Of a stretch of 64,000 bases of DNA, positions 8,540-16,313 are shown piece by piece. Position 1 is the first letter of the stretch. Every line of letters begins with the position of its first letter. The position numbers and the translations under genes were made by a program. The DNA lies in NCBI RefSeq assembly GCF_049647105.1, contig NZ_JBARWZ010000120.1, forward strand, positions 38,057-102,056, written 5' to 3'. Under the pieces are notes generated by a model that had not been told where the DNA came from, did not search any database, and saw nothing but the letters and a program-made list of their open reading frames with translations. Origin of the DNA: Actinophytocola sp049647105 (GTDB taxonomy: Bacteria > Actinomycetota > Actinomycetes > Mycobacteriales > Pseudonocardiaceae).

Positions 8540-9319
8540 GTGTCACGACCCCAGGTCTGGGACCATCGGTGGTGCCCCGGGGAGGTGCGGCGGGTGGCGG
8601 AGCACGGGTTGAACCTGAGGAAGGGGGGATCGCCGGTGGGTGACACGGAGCCGCGACCGTTGTTGGGTCTGGGCGTGGTGGCGTCGGTCCTGGTCGGCGT
8701 GGTCGCGGTCGGCAGGGCCGCGTTCGCGTGGTCGGTCTGGACCTACTACCTGGACGCCGACGGCGGGGAACTGTCGTACTACGCTGCCAGGGACGTGCGG
8801 GAGTTACTCGATTTCGCCTTCTGGAGCGGGTTTCTTCTCGTCACGGCGTCGGCTGTCGTGTTCCTGAGCTGGCTGTGGCGTGCGCGGGTGAACGCCGAGC
8901 TGATCTGCACGGCTCCGCACCGTCGCGGGCGCGAGTGGGTCGTGTGGTCCTGGTTCTGCCTCGGAGCGAACCTCTGGTACCCGTTCATGGTGTTGGACGA
9001 CGTGTACCGCGCCAGCAGACCCGACACCCCGGCCAACGCGTCGAACCTGCGCGACGAGGCACCGGGAAGCAATCTGCTCGGTCTGTGGGGACTGCTGTGG
9101 GCCGCCCTCCTCTGCGTCACAGCGCTTGAACTACTGCAACCCAGTCTCCCAAGCACCGACCCGCGCCAAGCCGCCATGGAATGGATCGCCATCGATACGG
9201 CGGTTACGGTCGCCGCCGCCATTCCCTTGACCCTTGTCATCCTCCGGATCAGCCGCTGGCAAGACGCCGAGACCGCCGCCCTGCAAGCCGCATCCGACGA
9301 CACGCTCACCTCCGCGTGA
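8540..9319 (+). CDS. DUF4328-type membrane protein
   Basis: This protein of about 259 residues has four to five membrane segments: LGLGVVASVLVGVVAVGRAA, FAFWSGFLLVTASAVVFLSW, LLGLWGLLWAALLCVTALEL and a C-terminal pair. The signature FLSWLWRARVNAELI, then EWVVWSWFCLGANLWYPF is typical of DUF4328, a family common in actinomycetes and often found near signalling genes. Function is unknown. Start choice is uncertain: GTG 8540 has AAGGGG 7 nt upstream, and GTG 8636 would remove the N-terminal WDHRWCPGEVRR segment. It is transcribed divergently from the MerR gene. Confidence 0.7.
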   Translation: MSRPQVWDHRWCPGEVRRVAEHGLNLRKGGSPVGDTEPRPLLGLGVVASVLVGVVAVGRAAFAWSVWTYYLDADGGELSYYAARDVRELLDFAFWSGFLLVTASAVVFLSWLWRARVNAELICTAPHRRGREWVVWSWFCLGANLWYPFMVLDDVYRASRPDTPANASNLRDEAPGSNLLGLWGLLWAALLCVTALELLQPSLPSTDPRQAAMEWIAIDTAVTVAAAIPLTLVILRISRWQDAETAALQAASDDTLTSA

Positions 9320-9486
9320 CGATCTGACGACGATCGCAGCTGAACTCGCCGGCGACGCACCCAAAAGACAACCACCGCTAATCAACCAGGCGCGATGGAG
9401 GTCAGCGAGTAAGAACTTGGGCTGTGTTGAACCGGCATGCTGTCGAGGCTGAGTGACTGCTGAGCTGAGCAGATCCGCCGCTCACC

Positions 9487-9912
9487 CATCGTCCCGTCCG
9501 CTCAGGCCGACAGCCAGGCCGAGACCCGCGAAAAGCGGGGCGACGCGCTCATGAAGAGGACAGACTGCCGCGTCATCGCGATTATTGGCGAGGAGGCTCC
9601 GCACCGTGAGCACGGTGGCCGGGAGGCACTGAAACACCAACTTGAGCGGCTGCTCAAGTTCGCGGACTTGGACCACGTGTCCATTCGTTTGTTCTGTACT
9701 CGGCGGGCGAGACGGCCGGGTTGTCCAACCCGTTCACCCTGCTTGCTGTCGACGCCGTGGACCTCCGCGTGGCCTACATGGAGTCGCTGACCGGTACGTC
9801 GTTCGTGAAGAACCTTGGCGCGCCGGTCGCGGCGTTCGAGGATGCGCAAGACCGCGCGCTGTCCGAGAAGGACTCCCGCGTACTACTGGAGAACCGAAGC
9901 AATGATCTCTGA
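9487..9912 (+). pseudogene. Decayed DUF5753 (XRE-type regulator) C-terminal part
   Basis: Two adjacent frames together spell the C-terminal ligand domain of an XRE/DUF5753 regulator. The first frame (through about 9690) gives REKRGDALMKR, VIAIIGEEAPHREHGGREAL and QLERLLKFADLDHVSI. The second frame gives SAGETAGLSNPFTLL, YMESLTGTSFVKN and ALSEKDSRVLLEN, ending at 9912. A one-base shift near 9690 breaks it, and the N-terminal HTH is absent upstream. Members of this family normally sit directly before a DUF397 gene, and a decayed DUF397 gene follows here. 9320-9486 holds nothing else I can recognise. Confidence 0.65.
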
Positions 9913-10090
9913 CATGATCGTCGGCCCATGGCGCACGTCATCGGTGCCGGCGGCAACGCACAGTGTGTGGAGTGCGTCCCTACGGCACGCAAGGGCGCAG
10001 CCGTCCGCGACAGCAAGGCCCGCGAGGCTGGAGTTGTCTACTTCGGCCCCGAGGCATGGCAGGGCCTCCGCAAAGCTGCGAGGCAAGTAG
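9902..10090 (+). pseudogene. Frameshifted DUF397 protein
   Basis: From ATG 9902 the frame reads GPWRTSS, the start of a DUF397 domain. Homology then continues in another frame as GAGGNAQCVEC, AAVRDSKAREAGVVYFGPEA and WQGLRKAARQ, so one base has been lost or gained near 9935-9950. The original frame ends at 10090. DUF397 proteins are small partners of XRE/DUF5753 regulators in actinomycetes. Its start overlaps the end of the decayed DUF5753 gene, the usual arrangement of the intact pair. Confidence 0.65.
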
Positions 10091-10098
10091 AAGCCCGT

Positions 10099-10449
10099 TC
10101 AGCCCCAGCCCAGTTCGTGCAGGCGGGCGTCGTCGATGCCGAAGTGGTGGGCGATCTCGTGTACGACCGTGACGGCGACTTCCTCGACCACGTCGTCCTC
10201 GGTCCGGCAGATGTCGAGGATGGCCTCGCGGTAGATGTTGATCGTGTCCGGCAGCACGCCGCCGTACTGCGACGTGCGTTCGGTCAGCGCGACGCCGTGG
10301 TAGAGGCCGAGAAGCGTCGGGTTCTCGGGGTTGCGGTCCTCGACGAGGATCACCACGTTGTCCATGGCCCGCGCGAACTCTTCCGGGATGAGGTCGAGCG
10401 CGTCGCCGACCAGCTCTTCGAAACGCTGGCGGGTCATGGCGAACGCCAC
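10099..10449 (-). CDS. Minigluzincin-type zinc metallopeptidase
   Basis: This 116-residue protein has the metallopeptidase motif HEIAHHFGIDD (about residues 96-106), i.e. HExxHxxGxxD, near its C-terminus. The preceding segment MDNVVILVEDR and LGLYHGV, then LPDTINIYREAIL are typical of the small actinobacterial zincin family (PF06262-like). Substrate is unknown. The GTG start at 10449 follows the stop of the upstream septum-formation gene by one base, so the two are cotranscribed; ATG 10437 is an alternative. There is no signal peptide, so it is cytosolic. Confidence 0.82.
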   Translation of the reverse strand: MAFAMTRQRFEELVGDALDLIPEEFARAMDNVVILVEDRNPENPTLLGLYHGVALTERTSQYGGVLPDTINIYREAILDICRTEDDVVEEVAVTVVHEIAHHFGIDDARLHELGWG

Positions 10450-10450
10450 G

Positions 10451-11413
10451 TCAGCCGCCCGGCTTCGGGGTGGCCGGCGGTTTGGAGCTCACGGGCTGGG
10501 CCTTCACGCTGCCACGGACGGGGCGCAGTGTCTGGTCCGGTTCGAGCGCGCCGACCTTGCAGTCGACCTTCCGCGAGCCCGCGGTCCAGCTCTCCGCCTT
10601 CAGCGTGTCCGAGTACAGCGAGAGGCCCAGCGCTGCCAGGTCCTTGTTGCCCGAGTACTGCGCGGCCACCGGCGGGCAGAGGTCCACGGTCTTCTCGAGC
10701 TGCAGTGCCTCGTTCGGGTACTCGGCGGGGAACGTCTGCGACAGGTCGATGCTGCCGACGACCTCGTAGGAGTGCTCCTTGGCGCAGTCGACCGGGTCGC
10801 CGACCTCTTTCTTGTTCACCAGGGCGAAGCAGGTGCCAGGGTCGTGCACGTTGGACTGGTCCTGCTTGGCGGCGCTGCCCGTGGTGGACAGCAGGCGCTT
10901 GCCGGACGGGGTCACCCGCTGGAGGCCACAGCGCAGCTTGCGGTCGCCGTCACGCCACTGGTCGGCGTTGGGCTTGAGCGCACCGACGGTGTACTTGCCG
11001 AACGGGTCGAGCTTGCCACCCAGGTACCTGGTACCCACGGACGTGCACTTCTCCGTCACGATCTGCTGCCAGCCCTCGGCGTTCGGCGGCGGCGCGTCCC
11101 CGGGATAGTCCTTGCCGATGTCGACGTTGTCGGTCACCTCGAAGGTATGCGACTTCGCGCATGAAACCCGGCGCATGTTCTGAGGCGCGTCGTTCGGCCA
11201 GTCCAGGCAGGTGCCGCTTGGCGAGTCGAACGCCGCGGCGGCCTCTTCCGCCGCGGTGTCGGCCGCGCCCTTCACCGAGACCGGCCACGAGAACACCATG
11301 CTCATGCTGAGTACGGCCAGCGCCCCGACGAAGGCGCCCGCCATCACCAACCGTGTTTTGAGCGTGCTCCTCCTGGAGCGCGACAACCCGACCCGTGCAG
11401 ACATCACGTCCAT
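10451..11413 (-). CDS. Membrane-anchored septum-formation-type protein
   Basis: This protein of about 320 residues has a single N-terminal membrane segment (LVMAGAFVGALAVLSMSMVF, about residues 22-42) and a large extracytoplasmic part. That part carries two similar cysteine-containing repeats: GTCLDWPNDAP, VSCAKSHTFEV and CGLQRV, then GTCFALVNK, VDCAKEHSYEVVG and VDCKVG. The pattern C..H.(Y/F)EV matches the actinobacterial septum-formation family (PF13845-like). A Pro/Lys-rich tail ends the protein. Start is uncertain (ATG 11413 or 11404), with no clear ribosome binding site. It is divergent from serS and couples to the metallopeptidase downstream. Confidence 0.7.
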   Translation of the reverse strand: MDVMSARVGLSRSRRSTLKTRLVMAGAFVGALAVLSMSMVFSWPVSVKGAADTAAEEAAAAFDSPSGTCLDWPNDAPQNMRRVSCAKSHTFEVTDNVDIGKDYPGDAPPPNAEGWQQIVTEKCTSVGTRYLGGKLDPFGKYTVGALKPNADQWRDGDRKLRCGLQRVTPSGKRLLSTTGSAAKQDQSNVHDPGTCFALVNKKEVGDPVDCAKEHSYEVVGSIDLSQTFPAEYPNEALQLEKTVDLCPPVAAQYSGNKDLAALGLSLYSDTLKAESWTAGSRKVDCKVGALEPDQTLRPVRGSVKAQPVSSKPPATPKPGG

Positions 11414-11491
11414 GATGCCAGCGTCACGCACGGTCGCACGGGCGGAATCGACTTGTGACGAGAAACAGGGTGGCGGCTACGCTCAGGGGCC

Positions 11492-12754
11492 GTGATCGAC
11501 CTGAGGACGTTACGTGAGGATCCGGAGGCGGTGCGTGCCTCCCAGCGCGCCCGTGGCGAGGACGAGGCGCTGGTCGACGCGCTGTTGTCCGCGGAAGAAC
11601 GGCGCCGGTCCTCGGTCGCCGCCGCCGACACCCTGCGTGCCGAGCAGAAGCGGCTGGGCAAGCAGGTCGGTCAGGCGCGCGGTGAGGAGCGGGACGCGCT
11701 GCTGACCAAGGGCAAGCGACTCGCGGCGGACGTGCGTGCGGCCGAGACCGCTCAGTCGGCGGCCGAGGACGAGCTGGCCGAGCTGCACGTGGCGGTGCCG
11801 AACGTGGTGCACCCCGACGCGCCTGCCGGCGGCGAGGACGACTACGTGGTGGTCAAGGAGGTCGGCACGCCGCCGGTGTTCGACTTCGAGCCCGCCGACC
11901 ACCTCGACCTCGGGGTCCGGCTCGGGGCGCTGGACGTCGAACGCGGCGCGAAGGTGTCCGGGTCGCGGTTCTACTTCCTGACCGGCGTCGGCGCGCAGCT
12001 GCAGCTCGCGCTGCTGAACCTGGCCGCGGCGCAGGCGACCGCGAACGGGTTCACGCTGATGATCCCGCCGGTGCTGGTACGGCCGGAGATCATGGCGGGG
12101 ACGGGCTTCCTCGGCGCGCACGCGAGCGAGGTGTACCGGCTCGCCGACGACGACCTCTACCTGGTGGGGACGTCGGAGGTGCCGCTGGCGGGGTACCACT
12201 CCGACGAGATCCTGGACCTGTCGGCTGGCGCGAAGCGGTACGCGGGGTGGTCGTCGTGCTTCCGGCGGGAGGCCGGGTCCTACGGCAAGGACACGCGGGG
12301 GATCATCCGCGTGCACCAGTTCGACAAGGTCGAGATGTTCGTCTACTGCCGGCCGGAGGACGCGGAGGCCGAGCACGCGCGGCTGCTCGCGTGGGAGGAG
12401 GAGATGCTCGCCAGGATCGAGGTGCCGTACCGGGTGATCGACGTGGCGGGCGGGGACCTCGGCACGAGCGCGGCCCGGAAGTTCGACTGCGAGGCGTGGG
12501 TGCCGACGCAGGGGCGTTACCGGGAGCTGACGTCGACGTCGAACTGCACGACCTTCCAGGCGCGGCGGCTGTCGGTGCGTTATCGCGACGAGAACGGCAA
12601 GCCGAGGGTGGCGGCGACGTTGAACGGCACGCTGGCGACCACGCGGTGGATCGTGGCGTTGCTGGAGAACCACCAGCAGGCCGACGGCTCGGTGCGGGTG
12701 CCGGCGGCGCTACGGCCGTTCCTCGGTGTGGAGGTCCTCCGCCCGGCCGCCTAA
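11492..12754 (+). CDS. serS: Seryl-tRNA synthetase
   Basis: This is a 420-residue class II aminoacyl-tRNA synthetase that charges tRNA-Ser (and tRNA-Sec where present). The N-terminal antiparallel coiled coil (about residues 1-100; EERRRSSVAAADTLRAEQKR) binds the tRNA long arm. Motif 2 is visible as CFRREAGSYGKDTRGIIRVHQF with the ATP-binding arginines, and motif 3 as LNGTLATTRWIVALLENHQ. TSEVPLAGYHSDE is the serine-binding region. Length is normal. The start is GTG 11492, and the stop overlaps that of the convergent acyltransferase gene by 4 bp. Confidence 0.97.
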   Translation: MIDLRTLREDPEAVRASQRARGEDEALVDALLSAEERRRSSVAAADTLRAEQKRLGKQVGQARGEERDALLTKGKRLAADVRAAETAQSAAEDELAELHVAVPNVVHPDAPAGGEDDYVVVKEVGTPPVFDFEPADHLDLGVRLGALDVERGAKVSGSRFYFLTGVGAQLQLALLNLAAAQATANGFTLMIPPVLVRPEIMAGTGFLGAHASEVYRLADDDLYLVGTSEVPLAGYHSDEILDLSAGAKRYAGWSSCFRREAGSYGKDTRGIIRVHQFDKVEMFVYCRPEDAEAEHARLLAWEEEMLARIEVPYRVIDVAGGDLGTSAARKFDCEAWVPTQGRYRELTSTSNCTTFQARRLSVRYRDENGKPRVAATLNGTLATTRWIVALLENHQQADGSVRVPAALRPFLGVEVLRPAA

Positions 12755-14856
12755 CGCAGGCCGACGGCCTTCGCGATCATCGGCTTCAGGCTGCGGCTGA
12801 ACTCCAGGTTCATGTGGTCGTTGTCGAAGTACACGGCCACGTTGCCGACCACGGCGTAGCACTTGTCCTCGTCGCAGAAGTACCTGGTCAGGTCCACGGC
12901 GGTGACGCCACGGACCTCGGTGGTCTTCGCCACCTCGGTCAGTGGGTCCGCCGGATGGGCGACCGGCCGGTCCACCGCGCAGGCCAGCGGGTTCGCGGGG
13001 TTCAGCTCCACGCAGTCCTGTGCGCGCACGTTGCGGTTGAGCGGCGGGTCCGCCAGGACCACCACCTTCGCCCCGGTGTCCGACCAGCGCTGCCAGTACG
13101 GCTCGAGACCCTCCCGGTACTGGTCGGTCTGGGAGCGGCCAGAGCCGTCGTCGGCGAACTCCTCGCGGGCGTAGAACGACACGAAGATCATGGCCGGCCT
13201 GTCCTCGGCGACCACGTCCGTCATGTGGGCCGTCCAGTCGGTGCAGGTCGTGCGCTTCTCCTCCGACGCGACCGTGCGGTAGCCGGTGAAGTCGATCTTC
13301 GCGAACGGGCAGGCACCCAGCAGGGCCAGTTTCAGTACCCAGTGGTGTTCGCGGGCCAGCTCGAACAGCGGGGTCTGCCACTGCTGCGCGTGGGAGTCGC
13401 CCAGCAGCCACACCGTCTTCGGTTTCGGGGTGCCCCGGCTGTAGTCGCAGATGGACACCGTCTTGGTGTCGCCCGCGCGGTGTTCGTCGATCTGGCGGCA
13501 TTCCTTCGGCGTGTTGTAGTACTGGTTCGCCGGGCCCATCGTCACGATCTTGGCCGGGCCAAGCGGGTCGGGGCAGTCGTTCACCATCGCCGGGGCGCCG
13601 TGGCACGGGGTCTGCTTGTACGCCCCCACTTCCTGCTCGGCCTGTGCCGCGTGCCGGTCGTAGGTCCAGTTCAGTCCCGCCGCCGCCAGCGCCACCACCA
13701 GCACGCCGACGACCATCGCCGTGAACGTCAGCTTCGTGCTGCGCTTCAGCGGGGGGAACGAGATCCCCTTGTCCTCGACCAGCATCTTCGACAGGTACGC
13801 CAGCACCAGCGAAGCGCCGAGCACCGCCAGCAGGTACGGCCACGTCATCCGGCCCGCGTCGAGCGCGTCGCCCAGCATGAACGGGGCCAGCAGGATCAGC
13901 GGCCAGTGCCACAGGTACAGCGAGTAGCTGATGTTGCCGACCAGCTGCACCGGCGACGACGCGGTCACCGTCGTGTGCCACTGCCTGCCTTGGCGCAGGC
14001 CGGCCATGATGACCAGCGCCGTGCCGACCGTCGGGACCGCCGCCAGGTAGCCGGGGAACGGGGTGTGGTGGTCGTACAGCACCGCGGCGCCGATGATCAT
14101 CGTGAAGCCCGCGAACGACGCGAGGCCCGCCGCCACCCTCGGCAGCACCAGTCGGCGGGCGGCCAGCGCGACCAGCGCACCCAGCGCGAACTCCCACACG
14201 CGCGCCTGCGTCACGAAGTACGCCTCGTTCGGCGACGCCTGCGTGTAGTACCAGCTGAACGCGAACGACGCGGCCCCGACCAGCGCGATCCCCGCCACCT
14301 GCGCGCGCCGCCGCCGGATCGTGAACAGGAGCAGCAACAGCAGCGGCCAGACCAGGTAGAACTGCTCCTCCACCGACAGCGACCAGTAGTGCTGCACGAG
14401 GCTGGCCGCCGAGCTCGCGGCCGAGTAGTCCACCGACTTGGCCGCCAGCAGCCAGTTCTCCCAGTACATGGCGCTCGCGGCGGCCTCGTGCGCGGTCGCC
14501 TCCCAGCGCGCGTACGGCAGCAGGAGGTACGCGGCCACCACTGACAGACCCAGCACCAGCAGCGCGGCGGGCAGCAGCCTGCGGATGCGGCGCGCGTAGA
14601 ACTGGCCGAGCCTGACCCGCCCGGTGCGGACGATCTCCTTGTCGAGGTGGGAGCTGATCAGGAAGCCGGAGATCACGAAGAACACGTCGACGCCGACATA
14701 GCCGCCGGTCAGCCAGTCGGCCGACAGGTGGTTGATGACCACGGCGAGCACGGCGATCGCACGCAGCGCCTGGATGTCGGTTCGGAAGGCGGTCGCACGG
14801 GCCGCGTCGGACGGCGGCGCGCCCCCGGTCCGGCGCTCCTCGATGACCGTGTCCAC
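12751..14856 (-). CDS. Surface O-acyltransferase with C-terminal SGNH domain
   Basis: This protein of about 701 residues begins with an acyltransferase-3 (OafA-like) domain: RTDIQALRAIAVLAVVINHL (about residues 20-40) carries the conserved Arg and His, followed by some ten membrane segments to about residue 380. The extracytoplasmic C-terminal part (about 410-701) is an SGNH-type domain: LLGDSHAQQWQTPLF holds the nucleophile, and DNDHMNLEFS holds the Asp-His. Such two-domain proteins acetylate surface polysaccharides or peptidoglycan. GTG 14856 is preceded by GGGGGA; an upstream in-frame start at 14886 is possible. The neighbouring glycan genes suggest a wall polymer substrate. Confidence 0.85.
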   Translation of the reverse strand: MDTVIEERRTGGAPPSDAARATAFRTDIQALRAIAVLAVVINHLSADWLTGGYVGVDVFFVISGFLISSHLDKEIVRTGRVRLGQFYARRIRRLLPAALLVLGLSVVAAYLLLPYARWEATAHEAAASAMYWENWLLAAKSVDYSAASSAASLVQHYWSLSVEEQFYLVWPLLLLLLFTIRRRRAQVAGIALVGAASFAFSWYYTQASPNEAYFVTQARVWEFALGALVALAARRLVLPRVAAGLASFAGFTMIIGAAVLYDHHTPFPGYLAAVPTVGTALVIMAGLRQGRQWHTTVTASSPVQLVGNISYSLYLWHWPLILLAPFMLGDALDAGRMTWPYLLAVLGASLVLAYLSKMLVEDKGISFPPLKRSTKLTFTAMVVGVLVVALAAAGLNWTYDRHAAQAEQEVGAYKQTPCHGAPAMVNDCPDPLGPAKIVTMGPANQYYNTPKECRQIDEHRAGDTKTVSICDYSRGTPKPKTVWLLGDSHAQQWQTPLFELAREHHWVLKLALLGACPFAKIDFTGYRTVASEEKRTTCTDWTAHMTDVVAEDRPAMIFVSFYAREEFADDGSGRSQTDQYREGLEPYWQRWSDTGAKVVVLADPPLNRNVRAQDCVELNPANPLACAVDRPVAHPADPLTEVAKTTEVRGVTAVDLTRYFCDEDKCYAVVGNVAVYFDNDHMNLEFSRSLKPMIAKAVGLR

Positions 14857-14949
14857 TCTCGTACGTCCCCCAGCGTCGGCTAGCACAGGCTCCCCGAAAC
14901 GGGAAGAGTAACCGACTCATCACACGCACCGTTCGTGCGCAGGGTTGCC

Positions 14950-16128
14950 TCAGGAGGTCCGGTCCGCGACGTGTTTGGCGATCTCCAGCGCACACGTCGC
15001 GCCTGGTGAGGGTGCGTTCAGCACGTGGACCTGGTGGGGAGCGGATTCGATGATGAAATCCTGGACGAGCGTCCCGTCCGGCAGCAGTGCCTGTGCGCGC
15101 ACCCCGGCGCCCGCCCGCACCAGGTCCTCCCGGCCGACCGCGGGCACCAGCCGCGCGAGGCTGCGGGCGAACCGGCGGCGGGACAGCGACCTGACCACCT
15201 CGTCGGCTGCCGTGCGCGGGTACTTGCGCGCCAGCTTCCAGATGCCGGGGAACCGCGCGACCTCCGCCAGGTCCGCGACCGAAACGTCCCGCCAGCGGTA
15301 GCCCTCCCTGCGCAGCGCGAGAACGGCGTTCGGGCCGGCGTGCACACTGCCGTCGAGCATCCGCGTCAGGTGCACGCCGAGGAACGGCAGCGTCGGGTCC
15401 GGCACCGGGTAGATGAGGCCACGGACCAGGTGCGCGGACTCGGGGCGCAGCGTGAAGTACTCGCCGCGGAACGGCACGATCCGGACCGAGGGGGCCAGCC
15501 CGGCCAGCCGCGCGACCCGGTCGGCGTGCAGCCCCGCGCAGTTGACCAGCACGTCGGCACGCAGTACCTCGCTGCCGGTGGCGATCTCCACGCCGCCGTT
15601 CCTGCCCTCCCGGATGCCGAGGGCGGGGGTGGACAGGCGCAGGTCGGCGCCCGCTTCCGCCAGCAGCCGGACGAGTGCCGCGCACACGGCCGGGAAGTCG
15701 ATGATGCCGGTGCTTTCCACCCGCAGTGCCGACAGGCAGGCGACCTCGGGTTCGCGTTCATGCGCTTCCGCTGGCTCGATGAGCTTCGCGGGCACGTTGT
15801 TGGCCTCGGCGCGGGCGGCCAGCGCGTGCAGGCCGGGCAACTCCTCCTCGCGGGTGGCGACAACGAGCTTGCCGCACACCTCCACCGGCACGCCGTGCTC
15901 GCGGGCGAACTCCACGATCGAGCGGTTGCCCGCGACCGACATGCGGGCCTTGAAGGACCCCGGCGCGTAGTACAGGCCTGCGTGCACGACGTTGGAGTTG
16001 TGGCCGGTCTGGTGCCCGGCCCAGTGGTCCTCCTTCTCGAGGACCGTCACCCGGTCGCCGCGCGAGGTCAGCTCCCGCGCGGTCGCCAGTCCGAGGATGC
16101 CGCCGCCGACCACCACCACATGACGCAC
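14950..16128 (-). CDS. lhgO: L-2-hydroxyglutarate oxidase/dehydrogenase (LhgO family)
   Basis: This 392-residue flavoprotein of the DAO family begins at GTG 16128 right before the dinucleotide-binding motif VVVVGGGILGLATAREL. Other family marks are EKEDHWAGHQTGHNSNVVHAG (FAD loop, shown for description), LVNCAGLHADRVA, FRGEYFTL and a C-terminal HVLNAPSPGATCALEIA. The family oxidises L-2-hydroxyglutarate to 2-oxoglutarate, passing electrons to quinone or oxygen. An in-frame start at 16200 would add residues before the Rossmann strand and is unlikely. It stands alone, divergent from the DUF6541 gene. Confidence 0.88.
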   Translation of the reverse strand: MRHVVVVGGGILGLATARELTSRGDRVTVLEKEDHWAGHQTGHNSNVVHAGLYYAPGSFKARMSVAGNRSIVEFAREHGVPVEVCGKLVVATREEELPGLHALAARAEANNVPAKLIEPAEAHEREPEVACLSALRVESTGIIDFPAVCAALVRLLAEAGADLRLSTPALGIREGRNGGVEIATGSEVLRADVLVNCAGLHADRVARLAGLAPSVRIVPFRGEYFTLRPESAHLVRGLIYPVPDPTLPFLGVHLTRMLDGSVHAGPNAVLALRREGYRWRDVSVADLAEVARFPGIWKLARKYPRTAADEVVRSLSRRRFARSLARLVPAVGREDLVRAGAGVRAQALLPDGTLVQDFIIESAPHQVHVLNAPSPGATCALEIAKHVADRTS

Positions 16129-16313
16129 AACGAGTAAGCGTACGGCGCGCGAGGTCCGGTAGATAGCGGTCCGGTGAGGGACCCGATCGGGGGACATCAC
16201 ACAACCTGACGCGATCCCACACGCCTTCTAAGTGTGGCTCGTGTCACGTGACGTCGGGGGACGGCACAGAACTCGTTTCGCGGGCACGCACCAACTGTCT
16301 CCTGGGGGTTCGC

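Noticed and set aside
12247..14544. A long plus-strand frame running from inside serS into the acyltransferase region
   Set aside because: It overlaps serS in another frame and the acyltransferase on the opposite strand; no family features.
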